Assembly: GCA_051294375.1 (NCBI GenBank)
Contig: CM119264.1
Coordinates: 18,422,602 to 18,486,601, forward strand
Length of the DNA: 64,000 bases
Direction of reading: 5' to 3'
DNA from: Paraspadella gotoi
Lineage: Eukaryota; Chaetognatha
A program made the position numbers and the translations under genes. The notes beneath the pieces were generated by a model. It ran no database searches. It was not told where the DNA came from and was given only the letters and a program-made list of their open reading frames with translations. Of the stretch, positions 49,966 to 61,733 are shown piece after piece; the first letter of the stretch is position 1, and each line of letters begins with the position of its first letter.

Positions 49966-50582
49966 TCTTCGTCGAAGAGAGACTGAGAGACGATGATTAA
50001 AGAATTGGCGTATGAGAGAATTCTGTTTTGACTCGAGGTAAGTCAATGAGGCTCATCCGACGAAGGTTTGTTAGATTGGAGGTTGAAATCTTTTGTGCCT
50101 GTGCCTCCGAGGTCTCGAGGATTTGTGCATATCTGTAGCCGCTCCTGCGATGGTAGTAGCTGGTAGATGTCAAAGGCCATCTTCCGGCCATTGAATCAAT
50201 CGGGGAGAAAGACGTGCTCAGGACGCGACCGAAGACGAGTCTTTCTTCTTCCGGTCGTGGCGGCCTCTCTTGACTCCTTGGTCGTCGTGCAGTACATTTT
50301 TTTCCTCATAAATACTTAATTCGATTAACTCCTCTAATAAGCCTCAGCAATATTCTAATTTTAGTGCATGCCTCCATTGCCTCATTGCAAAATTGTTTTA
50401 TTTTAGTATTACGATCGAGTAAAAAGAGTAAAAGGTAGTAAAAATCGGCTCGTCTGAATGCGATTCGACCCTCCCGCTCTTTCCAGAAGCCGTGAACAAT
50501 GATCATAGAGGGAGCACCTTCTGTCACAATGAAGATATCAGAGTCCAAAAGAAGCTCCTCCGGGGAGCAGATCGGTAACTGT
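49966..50582. other. Non-genic stretch
   Basis: No recognised gene. Confidence 0.5.
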
Positions 50583-50583
50583 T

Positions 50584-50679
<96 letters not shown>
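50583..50679. repeat. Interrupted (CT)n microsatellite
   Basis: CT repeats with TTCT and CCTC interruptions. Confidence 0.95.
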
Positions 50680-50680
<1 letters not shown>

Positions 50681-50846
50681 TCCCCTCATAAATCTTCCGC
50701 GATTTTCCTTACTCTATTTCCCCTGCGAGGCTTTTTTAAGGTCAATTTCTTGACCTTTTAGAGTAAGGATACTTGCCCCTTCTTTTTACGGTATTGTAAA
50801 TACGCTCGGTTAAATTTATTTTTTGTATATATATATATGTATATAT

Positions 50847-51003
50847 GAAATTGGTACAACCAATATAAAATTATCCATTCATTTAATAAATAAGCTATCT
50901 TGCCCTTGACTTTGGACAGGCTTTGGTGTTTAAGGCCTCCATCACTCTTACAAGATAATTACATAGCAGGTCCCTGCAAGCTTTCAATCAAGACTCTCTC
51001 AGT
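50847..51003. repeat. Dispersed repeat R-C, longest copy
   Basis: ATGAAATTGGTACAACC, ATTCATTTAATAAATAAGC, CTTTGGACAGGC, GGCCTCCATCACTCTTAC, GCAGGTCCCTGCAAGC. A (TA)n run precedes it at about 50,825-50,845. Confidence 0.88.
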
Positions 51004-51387
51004 TTAAGAGGAAAGTCATTCAGCATAACAATACGTAATCATTGATGTGTTAGAGCTAATATATCGAGAAATACATTATAGTCATCAGTAATCACAAAAA
51101 AATAAGTTCTTATTTATATGTAAACATTCCGTTTTCAATAATTTTTTTTAAATGGGTAAATAACAAAATTGCTAAAGTTAAATGGGTAAGCACATTTTTT
51201 AAAGATTTGTTTTTCAATCTGGTTTTAAAAAATTCTAGGTAAGAAGTTAAAACGCGGTATGGGATAGTTTAGAAGGGAGAAATTAAACAATTAATCTAGT
51301 TACTCTGTTGGTTTTCCAGTCATGAACAAAATCTTCAGTTAAATAGATGGTAAAGAAATTCGAGCTACAATGAATCTACACTGAATT
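51004..51387. other. Non-genic AT-rich stretch
   Basis: Nothing recognisable was seen. Confidence 0.5.
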
Positions 51388-51659
51388 TGAAGAGTTGCAG
51401 CCTAAAAACTGCAATAATATTGAATTAAAAATTTGATTTGCAATCTTAAAAACATTTATAAAATGTAATAGAGAGACATTTTTGATAAAAGCGTTCCAGT
51501 TAGAAAGAATTCAGGGTTAAAGTTTAAAAACGTTTCATTTTCAAGGATACAAGTTGAAATTTAAAAATGTCTCTCTATTACATTTTTCTAATTCAGTAAT
51601 AAAAAATTCATAAAAAATATTAGATGGATTGGCCTTTTCGTTTGACCTGCAACTCTTCA
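51388..51659. repeat. Fold-back element with nested inverted repeats
   Basis: Outer arms: TGAAGAGTTGCAG (51,388-51,400) and its exact complement (51,647-51,659). Inner arms: a perfect 23 bp (51,461-51,483 and 51,563-51,585) containing GTAATAGAGAGACATTTTT. The inner 125 bp looks like a small MITE inserted within, or forming the core of, the larger fold-back. Confidence 0.85.
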
Positions 51660-51870
51660 GATAGGTTTCTTTTATTTTATAATATAATTAAAACCGATAT
51701 AAAATGGGGTAGAATGCATCAAATGCTTAAAGTGGATACATTTTCGGAATCGCCAGGAGCTCAGCTTTCTGAATTTGTACTCCATTTTAGCCTATTTTGA
51801 AGTTGAATTGAATGACTCTTTTCTTAATGAATCTATTTAAAAACAATCGAGCTTCTTCTCACATTTTTCT

Positions 51871-51931
51871 CTTCTCTCTCTCTCTCTCTCTTCTCTCTCC
51901 TCTCTTCTCTCTCTCTCTCTCTCTCTCTCTT
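51871..51931. repeat. Interrupted (CT)n microsatellite
   Basis: CT repeats with TTCT interruptions. Confidence 0.95.
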
Positions 51932-54060
51932 TTTACCCTCTTATTAACACTCCCCGTCGCTCTCCCTTTCTCGCCAACATTCATTTGCTATTTCGCAGCG
52001 CTTCCCTTTATTCCGCAGTCTTCCTAGGAAGATGGCTTTTTTCCAAGAATCTTTGGCAAATGCAAAGATTCGCCCCCTCCAGCTCTTTGTTCCGCCTTAG
52101 AGGTGTTGGGGAGAGCGTTTCACGCCGAGCCCGGAAAGAATATGAGCCGCTTGCGTAATTTTTGTCTGGAACGAGTCTTTTTATGGTTTCTTTATGTACG
52201 GCAGCTTCCGTCGGAGCCGCTCTCTCAAGAGGCCCTTCAGAGTTCAGAATCGCTGGCGAGCTTCACCCCCTGGAACGACGACGTCATTTTTATTTCATTT
52301 ATCATGGACTGAGGTTCAGGTTTAAGAGTTGCATTATTTTTTGTAGATTTAAAAATAAATATTATTTATGATTTTATTTATTGATTAAAATTTTTTGTGT
52401 TAAATATTTAAATAACTGTTTTGGATGGAGACGTTAGTGTTGTCTTCTGAAAATAGAGGGTACATCTACACAACACAAGGTTAGATTACTTCCAGTTTTC
52501 TAATAGATATCGTACATCATTCCTGTTGGAAAATCTTTAATGAGAAACTCATAATATCTACAAGGCCGAACAAAAAAGGGGAAAATGAATAATTTTGGGG
52601 GGATTAACGTTATATTGTATGATTTTTTTTATCATAAGGATAAGACTACCTTGTAGAATCGTATGCTGTGGCGGTATATTGGGATACACAAGATTTAATA
52701 TGATATTTTACGATAAAAAGATTTTTTTCTTTTTACGGCTATTGCATTCAGCATCTATGACTCGATGACGAAAGGTTTCGGGTCCGTAAATCTTCTCACG
52801 CCGCGAGTTCATGCAACTCCACAATTTTTAAAATTATACCGGTATTATTAAACCTTTTTTACTAAAAGATGAGTCAATCATAAGTAAAAGAATTTTCAAA
52901 CAATACCAAGCTGACATACGTACTTTCACACAATTAAAAGATAAAACAGTTTCTATATAATTGGCTTCTTAATGAGTTTTCTAGTCGACGTCAGTCTCGT
53001 TCCTCCTCTCTTTATGACCTGACCTGAACCAACCATTGAAGTGAGCGGCGCCACAATTTTGAAATGCGAACACGAGAAAATCATTTTTATCATTAGGCGT
53101 TCTCCTTTCAGTTTTCCTTTTCAGCTTCGTACGTTTTACTTATTCCGCTCCTTCAGAAATTCCGTAAATAAAAGAAAGGAAGAGAATTCGTAGATTTGTA
53201 AAGAGGAGGTCAAGTTCTCCGACGATTCTCATGATCCGTTTCGCCCCGTTTTCACTTTCCTCTTTCTTCTTTCATCTTTTTCTCTTTCTATTCGTTGTTT
53301 TTTGTTTTTTTTTCTTCCCGCGTTTTTTATTCGTGCTTCTCTCTCTCTCTTCTTTACAAACTTATAGGTTTATTATTTATTAAAATCTTTTTTTATGCAA
53401 TTACATCATTCTCTGTTCCCTTTGTTGCATCTTTCCTTTCCTCCTTTTAAAGTTTTATTTTCCTCCCCTTAATTCCTCTTCTTCGTTTTCTCTCGCTGTA
53501 ACAGTACTACCGATTATTTAAATACATATCAATATATTTTTCTTTCTTCTCCCTGCTTTTTCAACTTTCTTCCTTTTGCTTTCTTTTTTCCTTATTCATC
53601 TCTACGACGATATATTTACCCTTGTCTTTTATATTTCTTTCTTTGTTCCCATTGAAAGAATCTTCGACAAAGAGCGGGTCAGAGGTAAAAATTGTCCTTT
53701 TTTCGTTTATCCCTTTATGTTTCTTTTCTCTCATTCCACGAAATCTGTCATCTTTTATTTTTTGTGTGAAAAAAAAGGAAAGCTAAAGTCAAAGAAGACA
53801 AAATTGGGTGGAAGAGAAAAAAGAAAGTCGGGCCAAGCCAAGAGCGTTCGAAGGCGGAGAAGAAAGAAGACAAGGCGGAAGTGTCGCATTGTGTTTGGGA
53901 TGTTTTTCGCGTCTTTGTTCCAAAGTCGTTCCTAGACTTTGGAGCTCGATTTGTTATTTGTTTAATTATTTTAGTGCATAATGTATAGACGGAGAAATAA
54001 CTTTCAATTAAAAAATATGCATTAAAAATTATTGACAAAGGAAGGAGAGGGAAGGAGGAG
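51932..54060. other. Non-genic stretch; one signal-peptide-like frame
   Basis: A frame starting with ATG at 52,183 reads MVSLCTAASVGAALSRG then EFRIAGELHPLE and stays open to 52,371; the start resembles a secretion signal. No downstream exon was found, so it is not called as a gene. A diverged R-A head (ACGCCGCGAGTTCATGCAAC) lies at about 52,798. Confidence 0.4.
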
Positions 54061-54061
54061 G

Positions 54062-54123
<62 letters not shown>
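54061..54123. repeat. (GA)n microsatellite
   Basis: GA repeats with one AAG interruption. Confidence 0.96.
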
Positions 54124-54128
<5 letters not shown>

Positions 54129-54450
54129 TGGAGTGAGTGAGTGAAAAGATAATAAAAATATTATCAATATGAGCCGGATACTACAAGTGTTGCGAGTCGG
54201 ACCGAGAGCGAAATCCGGCGCAGGAGGTCGAAATCGGAAACGGATCATGAGGCGTCGTTTGAGGCGAAGACGCGTTGAGAATTTATGCGGATTCGACGCC
54301 GAGCAGACGAGGGCGTGGGGCCGTTGGAGTGCCGGCGCTGGCGCCTATGTATTGGGCGCCAAAGGAGGGAAGGGGAGTTTGTCTACTATGCGATTGGTAT
54401 AGTCACGCCTGTTTAAGTTTTTGCGTTGATATAGATTTCATCGTCTAAAT

Positions 54451-55938
54451 TAGTGTTCCGATAACCGTTAACAGTTAACGTTATTAACGGTTAAAAATAA
54501 TTTTAACTTAACCGTTAATATATTTATTTTAACGGTTAAATTCGGTTAATTTTCAAGTATAATTTTTGTTATGAAAACTTTGATTTTTTAAGAAAAAATT
54601 TTTTTTTCCTTATTCTCCTCCCTTTCTCACTATATTTTTCCCCCTCTCTCTGTTCTACATTTTCCCCTATTTTTCTTTGTTATTTTCAACCCTTTTAATC
54701 TTTTTCTATTTTAATCTATTATCATTTTTTTTCTGCCCTTCGGTATTTTTTTTACTTACTTTCTCCCAATTGTTTTCGTTTTCCCTTTCAGCTAATTAAG
54801 CATTTACATCAAAGAATATTTTGAAATATAATATGCATCTGCATATATTTTTTTGCAAATCAAATTTTTACATGCAATAATATTCTATTTTGCTAATAAA
54901 AAAATAATAAATCTTTCTTCTTTTACTTTTTTTTAGCTTTTTTCTTTCAATTTTTAAAATGAACAAAGAAGTAAATATATAAAGCCGAATGAATGAAAAA
55001 ATTTAAAAAAAAACTAAAATAAAAAAAATTATTAGAAAACATTTAAAAATGAACAATAGAAGGAATGAATCTTTGAAAAGACATTAGGGCTAACTAAAAC
55101 TATCCTTCAATGATGATATACTTTACTTTAATAAAATTAAAAAAAATATTTATTAATTAATAATCTTTTGATCAATCGATCATTTAACAATTCAATTAAT
55201 AAATTGATATTCATAAATTAAGAGAAAACAAAGTTTTATTTGTTTACAAAACACGCGGTTTTTTATTCCAAAAACGGACATTGTTTCGACTCTAGTGTTT
55301 TCCGAGTCTACATAAGCGCGTGAGAGTCGAAACATGTCCTTTTTTTTTTAAATAAAAACCTGTTGTTTGTAAACAAATAAACTTTGCTTTCACTTAACTA
55401 TAAACGTAACAAAAAGAAAAGTCTTAATACAATATTTATAATTATATTTATATTTATGGTCATGGTTTATGAAAGACTAACACAGAAAACATGCTTTCAA
55501 GAAACTAACAACTATAAAAATAATGAGGAAGAGAAATAGAAAAAGGAAAAGCAAAAACGAAGAAAGAAGAAAAAGAGAGAAAGAGAAAAGAAAATATACA
55601 GAATTAAAATTACATTGTGCTTTTTCTTTCATTGTCTTTTTTCATATTTTTATTATGCTATGAGGCAAAAAAAATTTATTATAATGCTGTTTTTTCAAAT
55701 CAATTTTTCTCATTTATCAACTATAATTGTACCTCATCTATCTGAAATAAAAGATAAAGACTATCCGTAGCCGGAGTTAAGGAGAAAAATACCATTAATA
55801 TCTTTAGTTAGTTTCAAATATTAATATTTTAAATTTAAAGTTAAATTATAAAATTATACCGATTTAAGCGGTTAACCGTTAAAAACGTTAGTTTAGTTAA
55901 GCGAAGTTCCTCAAAAATTAACGGTTAACGGAACCCTA
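54451..55938. mobile_element. Non-autonomous hAT-type DNA transposon, 1,488 bp
   Basis: The left terminus TAGTGTTCCGATAACCGTTA and the right terminus, read in complement TAGGGTTCCGTTAACCGTTA, form terminal inverted repeats. Both ends are flanked by the identical 8-bp GTCTAAAT (54,443-54,450 and 55,939-55,946), the target-duplication length of the hAT superfamily. Subterminal AACGGTTAA motifs recur at both ends. The interior is AT-rich with no transposase frame, so movement would need a transposase in trans. A second fold-back element is nested at about 55,222-55,393. Confidence 0.93.
55222..55393. repeat. Fold-back (MITE-like) element nested in the hAT element
   Basis: GAGAAAACAAAGTTTTATTT at the left is mirrored by AAATAAACTTTGCTTTCAC at the right. 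Inner arms GTTTCGACTCT and AGAGTCGAAAC flank a spacer. TTAA lies at both edges (55,218-55,221 and 55,394-55,397), compatible with TTAA-targeting insertion. Related pieces are at 5,035-5,160 and 57,865-57,930. Confidence 0.78.
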
Positions 55939-55946
55939 GTCTAAAT

Positions 55947-56439
55947 GCCATCGATGTTGCATCATAGTTCCTGACTGCAGGCTCAAAACTTAAGCCTTTC
56001 AAAGGTTCATCAAGGGGAGTCAACCAAATAGCACTTACTCAAGGTGTGGCATGGTGCAACTGCAACTGCAGTTAAAATGCAAGAACTCCAAGAGTTGAAA
56101 AATTGTTAAATCAAACCATAATCCAAGATCAGAAACGGCAACTTCAGTCCTTCAATTGTCTCGTGTATCTGGCTGGGGAACTTCACGAATTGTGATTGTA
56201 TTGCGCTATCAATAAAATTTATATTACAATTGGTTAGAGACCTACCAAAGTGTTTTGGGGTCAGTTTTGGTGGCCTCTTTAACTGATCAATCTTCTACCT
56301 AATACTATTGTTTTCAAGTGCACATCCAAATAATTACAGTCCAAATAGACGTACTATTTAATAATAATCAAAGCTTGGGTGGCGGAATATTCACACCGGC
56401 TCACATCCACCATCCCAAGCGTTGCGTTCCATCCACAGT
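55947..56439. other. Non-genic stretch
   Basis: No recognised gene; its right part may belong to the R-D repeat unit. Confidence 0.45.
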
Positions 56440-56578
56440 CCTCTGTGTTGGCAAAGCGAGACCGTCCTACGGTAACCGCGCCAGTGACAGGAGGCGTCAC
56501 TGAGGGTCGGAAGCCATCAAAGCCTCCAGTGAGATGTCCCATCCCAATGGGCATCACAGGCAATCCGGCTGTTGCCAT
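56440..56578 (-). repeat. Dispersed repeat R-D, copy 2
   Basis: Minus-strand counterpart of 5,508-5,640. The frame continues as a 74-residue open frame to 56,354 (MATAGLPVMPIGMGH, GFRPSVTPPVTGAVT, then a Trp/Cys-containing tail absent from copy 1). Confidence 0.75.
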
Positions 56579-56764
56579 ACTTTATTTTTCTCCGTTCAAA
56601 ACCTTTTCAAAATAAGGACGCCGCAATTAACATCTGAGTATTTAACCGTTACAAGGACAAAAAACTTATTCGCACAATTTATTTTAAGGTAAATGACCCA
56701 GCCGGTCTTCGTCTTCGACAAATCTAAAAAAATGATAACCAATATCACCTTTTCGAGTAGACAA

Positions 56765-56784
56765 GATAGATAGATAAATAGATT

Positions 56785-56870
<86 letters not shown>
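56765..56870. repeat. (GATA)n microsatellite
   Basis: About 26 tetranucleotide units, slightly degenerate at the left. It yields a Tyr-Leu-Ser-Ile frame on the minus strand. Confidence 0.97.
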
Positions 56871-57864
56871 CAGACAAGAGACGCAAGAGCGCGTAGAATG
56901 AGAATCGGGTTTCCTTTTTTGGTCGATGCTGAAAGCTCAAGTTTTTGCCAGTCATCATCCATCGATGATAATGGTAGCCGGATAGCCCGTGGCAAGTAAA
57001 TAAAATCTCTATTTGAGTCGCACAATCAGCACCGCGATGACTGATAAAAGACTTTTTTTCCGTATGCCGCAGTAGGCTTCGGAATAAAATAAAATTTGGG
57101 AATTGTATAACTAATTTTAAACAACTTTGAAAGCAACAGACAAAATTAGCAAGAGGAATTTAAAGAAATAAACTATCGATGTGTTTTTGTGACAAACTTC
57201 AGATGAAATAGCTCCCAGATTTTATACTTTATTCATAAAGAGGGTTTAGCACTTCAGCACTTGAGCAGTTCAAAGGGACAATCCTGTAGTAAAAAGAAAC
57301 GGGTTGATACTTTTCCGGACGGGACTTTTTTCTTTTTCTTTTTAATGTTTTCATCGAGAAACTCGCTACTGCGAAGAAAATCCTTTTGTCCCGCCTTTCA
57401 ACGCATATTTTGGATTTATGGTCATCTCGTAAAAGAGAACTCGGAACTACGAGGAAAACTCGAAAGGGATAAGTTTCAGTGGGTGAAAAGGGGATCGGCT
57501 GAAGAGGGAAGGTGACAATACTTTGTGTTATGAAAAAATGTACTTTGCGTAACAAAGTGAATATAAACCTGAAAACTCATTACGAAAGAATAAAGAATCA
57601 AAAGAAAATGTGGTAAAAATTTTAAAATTGGAGTAGTACAAAAATAGCTTAAAACTGCAAATAAAAACTTTGAAAAGGGCACTGCCAAAGAAATGAAGGT
57701 AAGTTTTGTTGTTAAAAGATTCAGCGAGTTTGAAGGAAAAAGAAAAATGAGAAAGACCAAAACAAACTGAACGCGGAGAAGCAGGGATGGAAAGGAAGGA
57801 TTATTTTTCTTTCTTCATTACTTTTTAACAACTAACTAAATAACTAACTAAACTAAAATATTAT
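56871..57864. other. Non-genic stretch
   Basis: Open frames at 57,229-57,555 (minus) and 57,476-57,760 (minus) show no recognised domain. Confidence 0.45.
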
Positions 57865-57930
57865 AATAAAAATCGTTGTTTGTAACAAATAAAACTTTGT
57901 TTTTCTCTGAATTCAAAACGCAACGAAACT
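57865..57930. repeat. Fragment of the fold-back family seen at 5.1 and 55.3 kb
   Basis: GTTGTTTGTAACAAATAAAA followed by CTTTGTTTTTCTC and AAACGCAACG. Only one arm is present. Confidence 0.65.
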
Positions 57931-58535
57931 AAAGGCATATACCATGGCTTTCTAAATTAAAAATAAAGGTTAATAAACATGGTAGTGTAGTGGCCATTTC
58001 TACCATCCTTGATTCGTGATCTGATTCTCGCTCTGTATTTGGTGAAACGTGCCAGTGAACGTGCAGGAGACTCGCAGGAGATTCGCCAGGGAACTCATCG
58101 GGTCTTTGGGGTCATATCTATTGACTTTGTGGCTATAAAAGCAGACTTACTGGTCCAACGGACACGCGCTCAAACATTTCGATCTTATTCGCGTTATTAT
58201 GATATCTTTGCCATTGTACCGCATTTAATGGATAATTCCTGTCTCTCTTCATTTGCTATTCACGTCGCCATAATAGTTTTATTTTTTATGTTTGACGACA
58301 AAAACATAATAAAAAATAAAGATGATAAAGAATATAATACAATGAAAAATAAAAATAAAAAAATGTAAAATAACTAAGTTAATTAGTGACGAGAAGGGGA
58401 AAAATTGTAAAAAAAAATATAAAAATTCAAGAAGAAAAATGAGTGAAGGGGAAAAATGAAGAAACTGAAAGCCGAAAAAAACGAATGAAGGTCGCGCGAA
58501 GGATTTGTAGACACACTTTCTCGCGTTTAAATAGT

Positions 58536-58541
<6 letters not shown>
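57931..58541. other. Non-genic stretch
   Basis: A 119-residue frame at 58,009-58,368 has no recognised domain and ends in a Lys/Asn-rich AT tail. Confidence 0.45.
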
Positions 58542-58574
<33 letters not shown>

Positions 58575-58623
58575 CATCTTCTTTCGCGTCTCCTCTCTCT
58601 CTTCTCTTCTCTGCTCTCTCTCT
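58542..58623. repeat. Interrupted (CT)n microsatellite
   Basis: CT repeats in two blocks separated by a short CATCTTCTTTCGCG segment. Confidence 0.93.
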
Positions 58624-60029
58624 AATTTTTGCGCTTTTGTCTCCAATCGAGAATTATTGAACTTTATACATTAGAAAACGTGAACCTCCATATAATAAAG
58701 TTTAACGTCGACACGAAGTTCACTATTACTATATTACTAATAGTATTAGATCTTGTTTATTACTCTTCTCTCTCTTTCTCTTATCGGTCTTTCTGAGTTT
58801 CTCCATATTATTCTCGTTTCGCTCGCGCAACTACTTTACGCGAAAAAATATTCATTTGCAATTTAAGGTTAACTTTTAAGATTCTTTTTCGCCCTGATTT
58901 TACGTTATTTCCCCACTTTCTGCTGTTGAAGCCTTCTCAGATTTTCTAAGTATCTTTTTCGGAAAAAAAGTATCACACAATACACAAAACGTTAAAAAAC
59001 ACAAAAATTTATCGGCTTATTTATGTTTAATGAAGCAATATTTGCGCTAATCACTCTATCAAAGTATGAAAGAAAACAATAACGAAACAAGATAAAAAAA
59101 AAGTATGACGGTCGTAATGTTTAATGAGTTTTCAAGAACGAAGAAACGAAGCCGAAGGCGAAGCTCTAACGAGATTCAGGAATAAAACAAACGAAATTCG
59201 ACGACTTAGTCGATAAGGAGGGGGCGCTCAATTGAAGTCGTTCCAGCGAATCGTTTCGCAGCTCCTGTCTGTCTTTCTTTTCTTTTCCTTCTTTCTGCCT
59301 TTGTTTCTTGCTTTCTCTTTCTTTTCCTCCGTGTCCCAGAAATATGTTTCCGCCCTCATTCCATTACGAGTTTATTTCTTAGCTGCTTTTTTTTTTTCAT
59401 TTCGCAGAGTAGTTCCCTTTTATGATGGAAATATCGACTGATTCTTGGTATAGTTGGCGCCGACCCAATGCCGAGTCGGCGCAATATATCCATTCCGCTA
59501 TTTCGTCCGGTGACTGACCTCATTAGAGTTCCTCCAACTAGAGTTAAACCAATTTTTTACTGCCTCTTGTCCGAACATCCGTCATCGTTCACTAATCTGT
59601 AACACAACAACCATAGCAGTTAAAATACTAAATCACTTTCTTCAAAAGTTTCGACTTCGACTTGTAAATGGTTTTTTAAAGACTATTAATGATCTTATGA
59701 TAATTAACTACTATATATCAATATAATATAATATCTAACAATTGTTATTTCAGTCTCACAATGAAAAAAGAGTTAGTTTGACATCAAATGGAGGAGAGCG
59801 CGAATGTAGCCTTCACTTCCTTATTCATTTTCCTTTTTTACCCTTATTTTATTTATTTTTTCAACTAGATTCTTCCTATTCTCATCACTTCTCTCTCTCT
59901 TTTTATTATAATAATAATAATATAATTCACTTTATCACTCTATATAACTCACTCCGTCGGTCCGCCCCCTAAATCTTGTCATTTAGATCACTTCAGAAGA
60001 TTAAATTATGATAAATTATGCATAAAAAC
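58624..60029. other. Non-genic stretch with a small GC hairpin
   Basis: GCGCCGAC and GTCGGCGC (about 59,457-59,482) form a perfect 8-bp stem with a 10-nt loop. Nothing else was recognised. Confidence 0.5.
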
Positions 60030-60200
60030 TATGTCCGTCCATCTGTCCGTCCGTCCCCCCTTAGCTCTGAACGGCAATTACTCAAGTGTAGATTGGGTGA
60101 TTGACCTTAAATTTTGTGTGTGGGTGAGGAAATGTGTAATTGAGCTTGAAATAAAGTTTCGATGGAATCGTTTGAGTGGAAATAAGTTTAGGTGGAAAAA
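60030..60200 (+). repeat. Dispersed repeat R-B, copy 2
   Basis: ATGTCCGTCCATCTGTCCG, CCCTTAGC, ATTTTGTGTGTGGGT, GTGTAATTGAGCTTG and GTGGAAATAAGTTTA occur in the same order as 46,625-46,800. Confidence 0.85.
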
Positions 60201-60239
60201 ATGAAAATTACGATTAACTACTTAGTTTTGCTATTTTTC

Positions 60240-60400
60240 CTTTTATATGAAATGTTAATGTTGCAACTACAACTACCACAATTATAACAAAATCTATAAT
60301 CAAAACTACCACCACAACAACCACAACTACCATAACCACCCCAAAAACCATAATGACCATACCCTGCATAATCAACAAAATTAAAACTACTACCACTTAA
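60240..60400. repeat. Degenerate ACC/ACA-rich simple repeat
   Basis: Imperfect AACTACCAC/CAACAACC units; they give a Val-rich frame on the minus strand. Confidence 0.75.
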
Positions 60401-61684
60401 AAAATATAAATTACAAGTAATGTTGATGAATTGTATTTAATAAATTGAAACTTATCATCAACTTATCATCTGATGTTAAATGCCCGTATGCAGATCCGGC
60501 GTTGTTTGCTCAAACTTGTTACCATCATATTAAGTGTTCGTTCCCTTTCCTTATTTTCCTTGTTTTCCTTCTTACGCTTCACAATTATTTTTCGTTTCCA
60601 TAGCGACGCGGAAATCTGGATCAAAGTTCCGTCGGTTCCGTAACGGTTTTGTGATTCCATTCCTTTTCCCTTCGTTCGTCCCTCGTCTTTTGAACTCTGC
60701 GGGTCACGAGCCGGTGATATGAAAAACCCGCAAGGTTCCCCCATTTTTCCCTAATATATGACCTGACCCGTATTTTCCATCATTCATCTTTCAACGAGCA
60801 CTTTTTTATTAATATAAAAGATAAAAAAAGACGAATCGATAAGATTCTACTTTTTTTAGTCTCTCATCTCAACTTTTCACCTCTCAAAGTAAATTACGAC
60901 TATCACTTCCGGCGATTTATTTCTGTTCGATCATTCTTTCTTTCTTTCTTTCTTTCTTTCTTGTTATTTTTGGATAACTTCACAACCCATTCTTTTTTCT
61001 TTATGATTATCGAAAAAATATTCTCCAAGCATACTCCGATTATCACTTCTGCTTTAGTGTGAGCGCCAATCTCCATTTTTAGTCTTCGTTTTTTCGTATC
61101 AACAGTTTTTTTCCATTGAATTCTTTTATACGACTTAAGTTTCTTTTCTTTTATCCCCGTTTGAAGTTTTTTCTATACCCGCGTTTATTTCTATCTTTTT
61201 CTCCTTTCAAGAAGATCCTTTTATTTATCCCCGCATCCATTTTTATCCTCCCTTTCTTCTTCTGTTCTGTTCCACGCTTTTTCTGTCTACGTACAAAGGC
61301 AGGATTTTTCCTCCTCCTTATTTTAGACTTAGTCAACGCCATCTCAATCGTTGCGAGTTTAGGCATTCACACTGCTCGTGCTCGTGAAACCCTACGATTT
61401 ATCCACACGAAAACATTGTCAGAATAAAAAATGTAGTAAAAACTTATTATTTTTCCCAAGCCTAAAAGGCTGCCAAGATAAAAAGTAGATGGAATGGAGT
61501 AACCCTATCCCCTTCCTCTCTTTTCCCGCTTAAAAACAGACTCAGGATTTAATTCGATTATTTCATGAGGAGTCGCCTTCACGTCCGTAGTAAAAATAAA
61601 AAAAACTGGTATGAAACAAAAAATTATATTATTTGATCAGCGAATTAGGAATAATTCCATGACTCTGCTGCAAAATAGAGGGCT
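60401..61684. other. Non-genic stretch
   Basis: A short (CTTT)n run lies at about 60,941-60,961. The open frames have no recognised domain. Confidence 0.5.

Positions 61685-61729
<45 letters not shown>
61685..61729. repeat. (CT)n microsatellite
   Basis: About 45 bp of CT repeats. Confidence 0.96.

Positions 61730-61733
<4 letters not shown>

Noticed and set aside
53576-54402. Lys/Arg-rich frames at 53,576-53,935 and 54,169-54,402
   Set aside because: Low-complexity basic translations without domain or splice context; the second covers a CpG-rich patch.
56596-57025. Tyr-Leu-Ser-Ile repeat membrane protein on the minus strand
   Set aside because: It is produced by the (GATA)n tetranucleotide array.
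58009-58368. 119-residue open frame as a gene
   Set aside because: No recognisable domain or motif; the C-terminal third is AT-rich Lys/Asn sequence typical of non-coding DNA.
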